DNA of 64,000 nt, taken from NCBI GenBank assembly GCA_963743275.1, contig CAVUPB010000007.1, forward strand, positions 310,001 to 374,000, in the 5' to 3' direction. Shown piece after piece: positions 31,287 through 40,212 of the stretch. The notes beneath the pieces are model-generated. The model was not told the DNA's origin, did not search any database, and saw only the letters and a program-made list of their open reading frames with translations. Position 1 is the stretch's first letter; the number at the start of each line of letters is the position of its first letter. The translations under genes and the position numbers were made by a program. This DNA comes from JALYLC01 sp963743275. GTDB taxonomy: Bacteria > Actinomycetota > Thermoleophilia > Gaiellales > JALYLC01.

Positions 31287-33260
31287 CTACATGCTTGCGA
31301 CGACGGTGACCGCGGGCCGCTCGCCGGCCGCGGAGCCCTCGAGAATCGCCTCTTCGAGCGTGCGCGCGCCGCGGCAGTCGCCGACCGCCGTGCAGGGGCG
31401 GTGGTGCCCGGCGAGCGCGTGGACGAGATCGTCGACGGGCTCGCGGCCGAGCGCGAGCACGAGCGTCCGGACATCCGCCGGCAGCGGCTCGGTCGCGTGC
31501 GTCCAGAGCGAGCGCAGCGCGGCGCCGCCCGGGGCGTCGGCGAGCTCGCGGTGATGCAGGATCGTGACCCCGAGCCGCTCGAGCCGGGCCAGGTAGAAGA
31601 CGCGCTGGTACTGGTGCACGTTCTCGCCGACGAGCGGAGCCGCGACTGCGAGCCACACGCGGAGGCCCGCCTCGGCGAGCGTCTCGGCGGCGTCGAGGCC
31701 GGTCCAGCCGCCGCCCCAGTCGGCCACGAGCGCGGGCCCCGCGACCTCGCCGGGCGCGCGGATGGCATCCCAGGCGTCGATCAGCGCGACGCCCGGTGGC
31801 GCCGTCATCGGTGGGCGGTGCGCCACGGCGCCGGTCGCGACGATCACGCGATCGGCACCGAACGCGAGCGCCGAGGCGGCGTCGAGCCGCGTCCCGAGGC
31901 GCACGTCCACGCCGGCGACCGCGAGGCGGCGCGTCCAGTCGGCGCGAAAGCGCTGCACCGTCTCGCGGTGGGCGGGGGCCCCGCCGGCGAGCGCGAACTG
32001 CCCGCCCAGCGCGGGCGCCGCCTCTGCCAGGATGACCTCGGCGCCGGCGAGGCCGGCGGCCACGGCGGCGGCCATGCCGGCGGGCCCGCCGCCCACGACG
32101 AGCACCCGCGAGCCGGCCTGCGGCTCGGCCTCGGGCAGCGACCGCTCGCGTCCCGTGCGCGGGTTCTGGAGGCACGAGATGGGCAGGCCGAGGTGGTAAT
32201 GGCCGATGCAGCCCTGGTTGCAGCCGGTGCACAGGATGCGCCCGTCCTCGCGCTCCTCGACGATGCGCCGAGGCAGGTCGGGGTCGGCGATCAGCGCGCG
32301 GGTCATCCCGACCGCATCCGCCGCGCCCGCCGCGAGCAGCGCCTCGGCCTCGGCCGGCTCGTGGATGCGCGACGCCACGATCAGCGGAACGCCGAGCCCG
32401 TCGCGCAGCACGCTTCCCGGCGCGCGCATGGCGTCGCGCTCGACGGGCGGCGGAGGCACGATCCAGGCCGAGCCGAGGTAGCTCGCGGAGTCGCCGATGA
32501 CGGCGCTCGCGTAGTCGATCAGGCCCTCGCCGGCGAGCGTGCGCAGGAGCGCGGCCGTCTCGGGCGCGTGCCGGCCCTCGGGCAGCGTCTCGTCGGCCGA
32601 CAGCCGGATGCCGACGGCGAGCCCCGCGCCGCCGCCGCGCCGCATCGCGCGCAGCGCCTCGCGCACGTAGCGCAGGCGCCGCTCGGCGTCCCCGCCCCAG
32701 GCGTCGTCGCGCCGGTTGGAGCGCTCGCTCAGGAACTGCGTCGGCAGGTAGCCGTGCGATGCGCACAGCTCGATGCCGTCGAGCCCGGCGTCCCGCGCGT
32801 TGCCGGCGACGAGCTCGTGGTGGGCGATGATCTCCTCGATCTCGCCCTGCGAGAGCGCCCGCGGCTCGACCTTGAAGCGCTGGCTCGGGATCGCGGACGG
32901 CGCGACCGCGGGGGCGCGCGGCGGCAGGTCGATCTGCTCGCGGCCGCCGTGGAAGAGCTGCGCGAAGAGGCGCGATCCGCCGGCGTGGACGGCCTCGGCC
33001 ACGTGTGCGAGCCGCGCGACGACGCGCGGGTCGTAGCCGGCGATCGTGTGGCCCGTGAGGAGCCCGCTCGGGTGCACCGCGGTGGCCTCGATGCAGATGA
33101 GGCCGGCGCCACCGGCCGCGCGCGCCGCGTGGTAGGCGACGAAGTCGTCGGTCGGCAGCCCGTCCTCGACGAGCGTCGTCTGGTGCGCCGTCGAGACGAT
33201 GCGGTTGGCGATCTCGATCGGCCCGATCCGCAGGGGCTGGAAGAGCAGCGGGTAGGCCAC
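31287..33260 (-). CDS. Fe-S flavoenzyme of the 2,4-dienoyl-CoA reductase/old yellow enzyme family
   Basis: 657-residue NAD(P)H-dependent multi-cofactor reductase or dehydrogenase. Residues 1-330 form the FMN TIM barrel (PLRIGPIEIANRIVSTAHQT; LFHGGRE; ASHGYLPTQFLSERSNRRDDAWGG). The [4Fe-4S] Cys ligands are Cys344, 347, 351 and 363. An FAD/NAD(P) Rossmann pair follows (VLVVGGGPAGMAAAVAAG; RVIVATGA). FadH, trimethylamine dehydrogenase, N-methylproline demethylase and mycofactocin-associated enzymes share this architecture, so the substrate is open. GTG start six bases after TATCCT. Confidence 0.9.
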   Translation of the reverse strand: MAYPLLFQPLRIGPIEIANRIVSTAHQTTLVEDGLPTDDFVAYHAARAAGGAGLICIEATAVHPSGLLTGHTIAGYDPRVVARLAHVAEAVHAGGSRLFAQLFHGGREQIDLPPRAPAVAPSAIPSQRFKVEPRALSQGEIEEIIAHHELVAGNARDAGLDGIELCASHGYLPTQFLSERSNRRDDAWGGDAERRLRYVREALRAMRRGGGAGLAVGIRLSADETLPEGRHAPETAALLRTLAGEGLIDYASAVIGDSASYLGSAWIVPPPPVERDAMRAPGSVLRDGLGVPLIVASRIHEPAEAEALLAAGAADAVGMTRALIADPDLPRRIVEEREDGRILCTGCNQGCIGHYHLGLPISCLQNPRTGRERSLPEAEPQAGSRVLVVGGGPAGMAAAVAAGLAGAEVILAEAAPALGGQFALAGGAPAHRETVQRFRADWTRRLAVAGVDVRLGTRLDAASALAFGADRVIVATGAVAHRPPMTAPPGVALIDAWDAIRAPGEVAGPALVADWGGGWTGLDAAETLAEAGLRVWLAVAAPLVGENVHQYQRVFYLARLERLGVTILHHRELADAPGGAALRSLWTHATEPLPADVRTLVLALGREPVDDLVHALAGHHRPCTAVGDCRGARTLEEAILEGSAAGERPAVTVVASM

Positions 33261-33266
33261 TCGCCG

Positions 33267-33272
33267 AGGATA
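33267..33272 (-). promoter_or_regulatory. -10 hexamer TATCCT, leaderless promoter
   Basis: TATCCT on the minus strand, six bases before GTG 33260. Confidence 0.5.
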
Positions 33273-33282
33273 GCCTCGGCGG

Positions 33283-35373
33283 TCAGCCCGCGGGCACGTC
33301 GCGCAGGTGGCGGGTGCCGTCGCTGCGCAGCCGCAGCGCGGCGCGCACGACTTCGGGATCGAACGCGCTGCCCGCGCCGCGCTCGAGCTCGCGGGCCGCG
33401 GCGTCGGCGCCGAGCAGCTCCACGAGCTTCACGAACGCGACCGCGCAGGTGACGATGCGCGCCTCGAGCGGAATCTCCTCGCCGCTCAGACCGGCGGGGT
33501 AGCCGCTGCCGTCGAACCACTCCTCGTGTGCCGCGACGACGGCGGCCGCGTCGCTCACGCCGGCGACGCTGCGCACGAGCCGCTCGCCGGCGCTCGTGTG
33601 CGCCTCGTATTCCATGCGGTCGCGCGCGACCGGCGGCCCGATCAGCGCAAGGATGCGGTCGCCGACGGCAACCGTGCCTATGTCGTGTAACAGTCCGCCG
33701 AGGCGGCAGCGGTTGACGGTCTCGTCTCCGGCGAGCATCTGCCCGGCGATCGCCACCGCCACGTCGGACACGCGCTCGGCGTTCACGTGCGTGAGGCCGG
33801 CGCGAGCGCTCGACGACGCCGTCAGCGCGCGCGCCAGGCGGATCGGCTCGGGCTCCTCGGCGACGAGATCCTCGACCGTGAGGTCGCCGAACAGCTGCAC
33901 GCGGTCGCGCCCGTGGCGCTTGGCGGCCGCGAGCGCGCGGCCGGCGCAGTCGATCAGGCCCTCGACCGAGCGCAGCGCCTCGCTCGCGCGCACCGCGCCG
34001 ATCGACGCGGTGACCGGCAGCAGCGCGACGTCGTCGAGCGCGAACGGCAGCGTCCCGACGAGCCGGCGGATCTGCTCGGCCAGGCGCCGCAGCGTCTCGT
34101 CGTCGGGGACGCCGGGCGCGAGCACGATGAACTCCTCGCCGCCCCAGCGGCCGAGCACGTCGTAGCCGCGCAGCCGGCCCTGCAGGCGACCCGCGACCTC
34201 GCTCAGGACGCGGTCGCCGACGGCGTGGCCGTAGACCGCGTTGATGCGCTGGAAATGGTCGAGGTCGAGCATGAGCAGGCTCGGCGGGACGCCCGTGCGG
34301 TCCGAGCGCGCGAGCTCGGCGGCGATCGCGTCGAGCACGTGACGGCGGTTGTAGAGGCCGGTCAGCGCATCCGTCCGCGCGCGCCGCTCGGCCTCGGCGC
34401 GCCCGCCCTCGGCCTCGAGCAGGACGCGCGCCTCGTCGCGGATCCGCTGGCGCAGGGAGATCGCGCCCGCGACGGCGAGCGCGACGGCGAGCGCGAGCAG
34501 CGCGAGCACGCCGGGCGAGAGCCCGGCCGCGGCGAGCAGCGACGGCTGCGGGCTGCCCGCGACGACGACCCAGCCGAGGCCGGCGGGAACGCCGGTGAGC
34601 GTGCGGAACGCGAGCCGGCGCCCGCCGGCCGAGAGCGTGCCGCGCGCGCGCCCCGAGGCGGCGATGCCGCGATAGACCGGGCCTCCGGCGGCGCCGCCGG
34701 CGAGCAGGCCGCGCGACGTGTCGAGGATCTCGCGGCCGCTGGCGCGGTCGACGAGCGCGACCTGGATGTCCTGGCCGTGCCCGAGGGCGGCCAGCGCGGT
34801 TGCGCGCACGCTCGCGAGCGCGAGCTCGAAGCGCACGATCCCGAGCGGCGCCGCGTGCTCGTCGCGCACGAGCACCGAGTTCGAGACGACCCACTGCCCG
34901 GTGTCGGCCGAGCGGTAGGGCTGCGAGACGCGCACCTCGCCGGGCCGCGTGCCGAGCGTCGCGCGGAAGAACGGCGCGCCGCGGACGTCGCGCGCGAGCG
35001 CGGCTGCGGGCGCGGCCTCGCCGCGCACCACGCGGGCGCGCTCGCGGCCGTCGAGGCCGATCGCGGAGGCCGCGCCGACGAGGCGCGGCTCCGCTCGCTC
35101 GAGCGACCCGAGCGCGCTGTTGATGGCGTCCGGCGCGCCGGGCGCGGTGCCCGGGATGCCGTCCCGGAACGCGGGCTCGGCCGCCAGGAGCCGCAGCGCG
35201 AGGCGCGTGCGCGTGAACAGGCCGGCCACGGCGCTGGCCTCCCCGTCGGCCTGCAGCGCGAGGCGCTGATCGAGGCGCGCGCGCGTCTGGGCGTGCTCCG
35301 AGACCGCCAGCGAGATGCCGACGAGCGCGAGCAGCAGGCTCGTGACGAGCGCGGTGGAGGCGGTGGTGCGCAT
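33283..35373 (-). CDS. Membrane GGDEF/HD-GYP hybrid c-di-GMP protein
   Basis: 696-residue sensor. A first transmembrane helix (about 8-28), an extracellular sensing region of about 240 residues and a second helix (about 280-305) precede a GGDEF domain with an intact GGEEF active site. RGYD lies exactly five residues before it, the product-inhibition I-site. The C-terminal HD-GYP domain has LLHDIGT (usual K is T) and HEEWFDGSGYPAGL. It therefore may both make and break c-di-GMP. ATG 35373 begins directly at the first membrane helix; ATG 35409 would add 12 residues. Confidence 0.88.
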   Translation of the reverse strand: MRTTASTALVTSLLLALVGISLAVSEHAQTRARLDQRLALQADGEASAVAGLFTRTRLALRLLAAEPAFRDGIPGTAPGAPDAINSALGSLERAEPRLVGAASAIGLDGRERARVVRGEAAPAAALARDVRGAPFFRATLGTRPGEVRVSQPYRSADTGQWVVSNSVLVRDEHAAPLGIVRFELALASVRATALAALGHGQDIQVALVDRASGREILDTSRGLLAGGAAGGPVYRGIAASGRARGTLSAGGRRLAFRTLTGVPAGLGWVVVAGSPQPSLLAAAGLSPGVLALLALAVALAVAGAISLRQRIRDEARVLLEAEGGRAEAERRARTDALTGLYNRRHVLDAIAAELARSDRTGVPPSLLMLDLDHFQRINAVYGHAVGDRVLSEVAGRLQGRLRGYDVLGRWGGEEFIVLAPGVPDDETLRRLAEQIRRLVGTLPFALDDVALLPVTASIGAVRASEALRSVEGLIDCAGRALAAAKRHGRDRVQLFGDLTVEDLVAEEPEPIRLARALTASSSARAGLTHVNAERVSDVAVAIAGQMLAGDETVNRCRLGGLLHDIGTVAVGDRILALIGPPVARDRMEYEAHTSAGERLVRSVAGVSDAAAVVAAHEEWFDGSGYPAGLSGEEIPLEARIVTCAVAFVKLVELLGADAAARELERGAGSAFDPEVVRAALRLRSDGTRHLRDVPAG

Positions 35374-35467
35374 GCGAAGAGGGGCGGACAAAGCCGCCCA
35401 CTGCCTCATCGGCCGGCCGGGCGCGCGAACCCAGCCCCCGCCAGGGGGAACGCCGCCGAGGCGGCGG

Positions 35468-36631
35468 TCAGAGCGAGAGCATCGCGCCGACGCCGCGCTT
35501 CTCGAGCCCGCGCGCGACGACGAGGCGCTGGATCTCGGAGGTGCCCTCCCAGATCCGGTCGACACGCAGCTCGCGCCACAGCCGCTCGGCGGCGTTCGTG
35601 CGCATGTAGCCGCGGCCGCCGAGCACCTGCACGACGGCGTCGGCGACGCGGCCGGCGGCCTCGGAGGCCGCGAGCTTGGCCATCGAGGCCTTGCCGTGCA
35701 CGAGCTTCGGGTCGGCGCCCGCGTCCGCGAGCTCTGCGACGTGCCGCGTCAGCAGCTTCATCGCGAGACACGCGCAGGCCGAGTCGGCGAGCGGGAACGA
35801 GACGCCCTGGAAGTCCATGATGCGCTGTCCGAACTGCTCGCGCTCGAGCGCCCAGGCGGTGCCGATCTCGAGCAGCCGCTCCATCGCGCCCACGCAGCGC
35901 GCGGCGATGTGGACGCGCTCCTCGACGAACCACTCGTTCGTGAGCGCGTCCCCCGCGCCGACCGGCCCGAGGCGCTGGGCGTCGTCCAGCTCCACGCGGA
36001 AGCGGATCGTCGGGTGGCCGACCGGGAACGTGTGCGTGAAGGGCGGGTCGTCCACGATCTCGACGCCGGGCCCCCTGTCGACCAGGAACAGCGTGGGCCC
36101 GAGGTCGCTCCCGTCCTCGTCGATCGCGAGCACGTGGACGATGAAGAAGTCGGCCACGTCGCCGCTCGTCGCGAACCACTTCTCGGTGTCCATGATCCAG
36201 TGGCCGCCGCGGCGCCGCGCCGTGCCGACCACACCGCCCGGGTCGGAGCCGGCATTGGCCTCGGTGATCGCGTAGCACTCGCCGCGCTCGCCGCGCAGCG
36301 CGGGCCGGAGGTAGCGCTCGATCTGGTCGGCCGTGCCGTGCGCGAGCACGTTCGCGACGCTCGGGATGTGCCACCAGACGCCGTTGGTGTTGCGGCCGAA
36401 CGCCTCGTGGACGACGACCTGCTCGAGCAGGCCCATGCCCTGCCCGCCGTGCTCGGGCAGGTGGTCGAGCCCGACGAGCCCGGCCTCCTGCGCGGCGCGC
36501 GCGATCGCGGCGGCCGTCTCCGCCGGGAGCTTGCCGCCGTTGCGCTCGGCCGTCTCCTCGTGGGGGATGCAGTGCTCGTCGACGAAGCGGCGCGCGTCGG
36601 CTGCGAGCTCCTCCAGCGAGCGGCGGCTCAC
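35468..36631 (-). CDS. Acyl-CoA dehydrogenase family protein
   Basis: 387-residue FAD enzyme that introduces an alpha-beta double bond in an acyl-CoA or related thioester. ACAD landmarks: YAITEANAGSDPGG and KWFATSGDVADFFIV (flavin-binding strand), REQFGQRIMDFQGVSFPLAD, and VLGGRGYMRTNAAERLWRELRVDRIWEGTSEIQRLVVARGL at the C-terminus. The chain length is typical. The GTG start overlaps the upstream aminotransferase stop by four bases (GTGA), so the two form an operon. Confidence 0.92.
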   Translation of the reverse strand: MSRRSLEELAADARRFVDEHCIPHEETAERNGGKLPAETAAAIARAAQEAGLVGLDHLPEHGGQGMGLLEQVVVHEAFGRNTNGVWWHIPSVANVLAHGTADQIERYLRPALRGERGECYAITEANAGSDPGGVVGTARRRGGHWIMDTEKWFATSGDVADFFIVHVLAIDEDGSDLGPTLFLVDRGPGVEIVDDPPFTHTFPVGHPTIRFRVELDDAQRLGPVGAGDALTNEWFVEERVHIAARCVGAMERLLEIGTAWALEREQFGQRIMDFQGVSFPLADSACACLAMKLLTRHVAELADAGADPKLVHGKASMAKLAASEAAGRVADAVVQVLGGRGYMRTNAAERLWRELRVDRIWEGTSEIQRLVVARGLEKRGVGAMLSL

Positions 36632-38004
36632 GCCGTGAGGTCGGACGCCATCTCCGCGAACACGTCGATGAAGCGGTCGATGTCGGCGTCGTCGTGCTGC
36701 ACCGAGAGCGTCCACTCCTCCTCGCGGCCGGGGGTCATGAAGACGCCGCGGTTCATGTTGTAGAGCCAGGCCAGCTCGTTCAGCGGGCCGTGCGTCTTGA
36801 GCGCCCAGTCGCGGTAGTTGAGGATCGGCTCGGGCGAGAAGACGATGCAGCCCTTGGCGCCGAGGCCGATCACGTGGGCCGGGAACCCGTGCTGCTCGAT
36901 GATGGCGCCGAGGCCGTCGTGCAGGCGCGCGTTGAGGTGCTCGAGGTGCACGTAGGCGTCCGGCGTCATCACCTCGAGCAGGCTCGCGCGCGCGGCGGCC
37001 ATGCTCAGCGGGTTGCCGTTGAACGTGCCGACCTGGTACACGAGGCCGCTCTCGATCGAGGCCATGACCTCGTCGCTGCCGCCGATCGCGCCGGTCGGCA
37101 GGCCGCCGCCCAGCGCCTTCGCGAGCGTGACGATGTCGGGCATGACGCCCCAGCGCTCGACCGCGCCGCCGGCGGCGATCGTGATGCCCGTCTTGACCTC
37201 GTCGAAGATCAGCAGGACGTTGTGCTTGCGCGTGACCTCGCGCACGGCGGCGAGGTAGCCGTCCTGCGGCAGCACGACGCCGATGTTCATCATGCCCGGC
37301 TCCATGATCACGCAGGCGACCTGGCCCGGGAGCTCCGAGAGGCGCGCGTCGAGCGCGTCGGCGTCGTTGAAGGGGACGGGAATGGTCTGCGCGACCGTGC
37401 AGCCGGGGATGCCGCCGCCGTAGGAGACGCTGTTCGGGCGGTTCGGCGGGCCGACGCGCTCCTCGTCGATGTCGATCCCGATCGAGACCATCACGGTGTC
37501 GTGGTGGCCGTGGTAGGAGCCCTCCATCTTGATCACGAGCTCGCGGCCCGTGTGGGCGCGGGCGAGCCGGATCGCGTCCATCGTCGACTCCGAGCCGGAG
37601 TTCGTGAAGCGCCACTTGGGGATGCCCCAGCGGCGCTTGAGCTCCTCGGCGACGATCACGCTGTCCTCGGTCGCGGCCGCGAAGTGCGTCCCCATCGGCA
37701 TGCGCTCGACGACGGCCTTCGTGATCAGCGGATGGGCGTGGCCCTGCACCATCGTGCCGAAGCCGTTGTGGAAGTCGCGGTACTCCGAGCCGTCGACGTC
37801 CCAGACCTTCGAGCCGACGCCGCGCTCGAGGAAGATCGGGTGCGGCGAGCGTGCCTGGTACGACGAGGGCACGCCGCTCGGCATGACCTTGCGCGAGCGC
37901 TCGTACATGCGCGCCGAGCCGTTCGTCTCGGCGTTCAGATGGGCCTCTTCGCGCTCGGTGAGCTGAGCGATGCGCGCGGGATCGATGCCGACGCCGGTTG
38001 CCAT
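36628..38004 (-). CDS. Class III aminotransferase, glutamate-1-semialdehyde aminomutase-like
   Basis: 458-residue fold-type I PLP enzyme. PLP lysine K296 in LAKALGGGLPTGAIGG; FTNSGSESTMDAIRLARAHTGRELVIKMEGSYHGHHD and LLIFDEVKTG are signatures shared with HemL and related amino-acid aminomutases. No heme genes are nearby, and the coupled acyl-CoA dehydrogenase suggests catabolism of an amino acid rather than tetrapyrrole synthesis. The start at 38004 is fixed by GGAGG 11 bases upstream, and a clear promoter lies further up. Confidence 0.88.
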   Translation of the reverse strand: MATGVGIDPARIAQLTEREEAHLNAETNGSARMYERSRKVMPSGVPSSYQARSPHPIFLERGVGSKVWDVDGSEYRDFHNGFGTMVQGHAHPLITKAVVERMPMGTHFAAATEDSVIVAEELKRRWGIPKWRFTNSGSESTMDAIRLARAHTGRELVIKMEGSYHGHHDTVMVSIGIDIDEERVGPPNRPNSVSYGGGIPGCTVAQTIPVPFNDADALDARLSELPGQVACVIMEPGMMNIGVVLPQDGYLAAVREVTRKHNVLLIFDEVKTGITIAAGGAVERWGVMPDIVTLAKALGGGLPTGAIGGSDEVMASIESGLVYQVGTFNGNPLSMAAARASLLEVMTPDAYVHLEHLNARLHDGLGAIIEQHGFPAHVIGLGAKGCIVFSPEPILNYRDWALKTHGPLNELAWLYNMNRGVFMTPGREEEWTLSVQHDDADIDRFIDVFAEMASDLTA

Positions 38005-38047
38005 GGGATGTACCTCCAGGATTGCGCGGCGTGCCGCGTGTAGGGGC

Positions 38048-38077
38048 ACGGTAGGGGAGTGCTGACTGGCGAGTCAA
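38048..38077 (-). promoter_or_regulatory. Promoter TTGACT-18-TACCGT (minus strand)
   Basis: On the minus strand TTGACT (38077-38072), 18 bases, TACCGT (38053-38048). The leader to ATG 38004 would be about 37 bases with a GGAGG ribosome binding site. Confidence 0.6.
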
Positions 38078-38118
38078 GCTCGCACGGATCCGGCCCAGGG
38101 TGGAGAATATGGGAGCAG

Positions 38119-38191
38119 GCCGGGTTAGCTCAGCTGGTAGAGCGCTTCTCTTGTAAGGAAGATGTCGTCGGTTCGAGCCCGACACCCGGCT
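38119..38191 (+). tRNA. tRNA-Thr (anticodon TGT)
   Basis: 73 bases folding into a complete cloverleaf. The acceptor GCCGGGT pairs with ACCCGGC; the D stem is GCTC/GAGC; the anticodon stem CTTCT/GGAAG has loop CTTGTAA with anticodon TGT; the T stem is GTCGG/CCGAC around TTCGAGC; the discriminator is T. CCA is not encoded. GAGAATAT just upstream may be its -10. Confidence 0.96.
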
Positions 38192-38211
38192 TTCCAGCTC
38201 CGTCGTTCTGT

Positions 38212-38217
38212 TAGAAC
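38212..38217 (+). promoter_or_regulatory. -10-like hexamer TAGAAC before the glycosyltransferase
   Basis: TAGAAC lies six bases before GTG 38224, the spacing seen at other leaderless starts here, but it ends in C so is a weaker case. Confidence 0.3.
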
Positions 38218-38223
38218 CGGCGG

Positions 38224-39294
38224 GTGCGGATCCTCGTCGTCACGAACGCGTACCCGTCGCCCGAGCGGCCGTCCTACGGCATCTACGTCGCCCGGCTGGT
38301 CGCCGCCCTCGAGCGCGCCGGTCACGACGTCGTGGTCGCGTCCGCGAGCGAGCAGGGCGGCGGCTGGCGCACGCTGCGCAAGTACGCGCGCCTGGCCTGG
38401 CGCGCCCGCGCCGCGGCGCGCCGGAGCCGGCCCGACGTCGTGTGGGGCCACTACCTCGTCCCGACCGGGCCGATCGCCCGGCGCGCGGCGCTGGCCGCCC
38501 GCGCTCCGTACGCGCTGACCGCGCACGGGACCGACGTCGCCAACGCCGAGCGCTCGCCGCGCATCCGCGCCGCGACCGCGAGGGCCGTGGCGGGCGCCTG
38601 CGCGGTCTTCGCCGTCTCGGACGACCTCGGCGCCCGCCTCGAGGCGATCGCGGGCCCGCTCGCCGGCCGGCTGCACATCGTGAGCGCCGGCGTCGACACG
38701 GACGCGTTCTGCGACGGCGACGCGGCCGTGGCCGCCGCGGCGCTCGGCTGGGACGGCGAGGGCCCCCGCATCGCGTGCGTGGCGACCTACATCCCGCGCA
38801 AGAACCTCGCGCGGCTGATCGAGGCCTTCGCCCGTGCGCGCGCGACGTGGGGCAGCGGGTCGCTCGCGCTCGTCGGCGAGGGGCCTCTCCAGGCCGCGCT
38901 CGAGGAACGCGCACGCGAGCTCGGCGTCGGGGAGCACGTGCGCTTCGTCGTGGGTGCGACGCCCGCGGAGGTGCCGCGCTGGCTGCGCGCGTGCGACGCC
39001 GCCTGCCTCGTCTCCGAGGTCGAGGGCTTCGGGCTGGCGCCGATCGAGGCGCTCGCCTGCGGACGCCCCGTCGTGGTGTCCCGGCAGGTGCCCTCGGGCG
39101 CGGCCGTGACCGAGGGGGTCACGGGCGCGCTCTGCGACGCGACCGACGTCGCCGGCATGGCCGCCGCGCTCGAGCGCGCCGCCCGGCTGACCCCCGGCGA
39201 GCTCGCGCGCGCCGCAGCGGAGCCGTATGCCGTGGGGCGCGAGGCGGCGCGCGCCGTCGACGTGCTCGCTGCCTGCGTCGCGGCCCGCGCCTAG
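38224..39294 (+). CDS. Glycosyltransferase family 4 (GT-B fold)
   Basis: 356-residue retaining glycosyltransferase. Residues 1-160 make the acceptor domain (RILVVTNAYPSPERPSYGIYVARLVAALERAGHDV). The C-terminal donor domain has ARLIEAFARARATWGSGSLALVGEGPL and the GT4 signature EVEGFGLAPIEALACGRPVVVS (EGFGLAPIEA holds the catalytic E-x7-E). It probably adds a sugar to a glycolipid, exopolysaccharide or small acceptor; the partner is unknown and no polysaccharide cluster surrounds it. Confidence 0.92.
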   Translation: MRILVVTNAYPSPERPSYGIYVARLVAALERAGHDVVVASASEQGGGWRTLRKYARLAWRARAAARRSRPDVVWGHYLVPTGPIARRAALAARAPYALTAHGTDVANAERSPRIRAATARAVAGACAVFAVSDDLGARLEAIAGPLAGRLHIVSAGVDTDAFCDGDAAVAAAALGWDGEGPRIACVATYIPRKNLARLIEAFARARATWGSGSLALVGEGPLQAALEERARELGVGEHVRFVVGATPAEVPRWLRACDAACLVSEVEGFGLAPIEALACGRPVVVSRQVPSGAAVTEGVTGALCDATDVAGMAAALERAARLTPGELARAAAEPYAVGREAARAVDVLAACVAARA

Positions 39295-39313
39295 CGCCCG
39301 CGGCCGGCGTGCC

Positions 39314-39904
39314 TCACGTCTGCCGGCGCATCGTCGCCTTGTTCGCGTCGACCTCCGACCGGGCCGTGAAGTGGAACACGCCGGCGAACTTGGCGCTCAG
39401 CGAGACGCCCCAGCTGTTCGCGAGCGGCTTCGTCGACGTGGCGAGCCAGCAGCTGACCTTGGTGCCGCGGTAGACGGGCGCGACGCTCGTGGTCGTCACG
39501 TTGAGGATGCGGCAGCCGAGCGCCACCCGATCGCTGACCTGCATCCCGAAGGCGTCGCCGACCGTGAGCCGGTACACCGCGCCGTGCGCCCGCAGCACGC
39601 GCTGCGGCAGCTTGCGCTTGACCACGGTCGACGAGGACCCGTCCGCGTTGAGGTGCTGGAGGGAGGCCGTTCCCTTGACCGACAGCCCGACGCCGTAGCT
39701 GCGCGGCTTCGGCTTGTTCTTCTGCCAGATCACGCAGGCGACCCCATCCTGGGCGTTCGAGGTGATCGCGACGCAGGCGATCGGCGTGCCGCGCACGTCG
39801 ACCGCATCGCCGACCTTCAGCTCCACCGTTCGCGCCTGGGCGGCGGCCGGCACGATGGCGCCGGCGGCGAGCGTGGCTGCGAGGAGCGCGAGCCTGGCGC
39901 GCAT
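39314..39904 (-). CDS. Secreted protein with two tandem repeats, unknown function
   Basis: 196 residues with a signal peptide (MRARLALLAATLAAGAIVPA then AAQA). The mature part is two copies of a module of about 75 residues. Each opens with VGDA(V/F), has a Cys pair (IACVAI...VACVIW and LGCRIL...VSCWLA), and ends in a matching strand (SYGVGLSVKGTASLQHL and SWGVSLSAKFAGVFHF). The Cys pairs likely form one disulphide per module. No known domain is recognised. ATG 39904 is preceded by GGAAGGGAG; longer in-frame starts are unlikely. Confidence 0.75.
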   Translation of the reverse strand: MRARLALLAATLAAGAIVPAAAQARTVELKVGDAVDVRGTPIACVAITSNAQDGVACVIWQKNKPKPRSYGVGLSVKGTASLQHLNADGSSSTVVKRKLPQRVLRAHGAVYRLTVGDAFGMQVSDRVALGCRILNVTTTSVAPVYRGTKVSCWLATSTKPLANSWGVSLSAKFAGVFHFTARSEVDANKATMRRQT

Positions 39905-39966
39905 GAGATGGCTCCCTTCCGAGGGGTTGCTTCTCACACTAGGGCCGCGCGCGGCGCCTCGGGGCC

Positions 39967-40191
39967 TCAGTGCGCGTCGTCCGCGCCCGCCTCGAGCGCG
40001 CGCACGTCGGCGAGGCGCCGCTCGAGCAGGCCGCGCAGCATGTCGTCGGCAAGACCCGCGGCCTCGGCCTCGGCGAGCGCCTTCTCGTAGGTCTCGCGCG
40101 CCTTGCGGGCCTGGACCGGGCCGCCCTGCTTGAGGCGGTTGTCCCCCGTCAGGATCAGCGAGCGCACCCGATCGCGGGCCTCTTCGGTCAC
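39967..40191 (-). CDS. Small helical protein of unknown function
   Basis: 74 residues, highly charged and helical: VTEEARDRVRSLILTGDNRL, a short break, then KARETYEKALAEAEAAG...LLERRLADVRALE. The middle resembles a single TPR-like helical hairpin, too short for a firm call. GTG 40191 lies seven bases after TACGCT on the minus strand. Divergent from the membrane protein gene at 40213. Confidence 0.6.
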   Translation of the reverse strand: MTEEARDRVRSLILTGDNRLKQGGPVQARKARETYEKALAEAEAAGLADDMLRGLLERRLADVRALEAGADDAH

Positions 40192-40198
40192 ATCCGCT

Positions 40199-40204
40199 AG
40201 CGTA
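40199..40204 (-). promoter_or_regulatory. -10 hexamer TACGCT, leaderless promoter
   Basis: TACGCT on the minus strand, seven bases before GTG 40191. It overlaps TAGCCT on the other strand, which may serve the gene at 40213. Confidence 0.4.
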
Positions 40205-40212
40205 GCCTCGCG

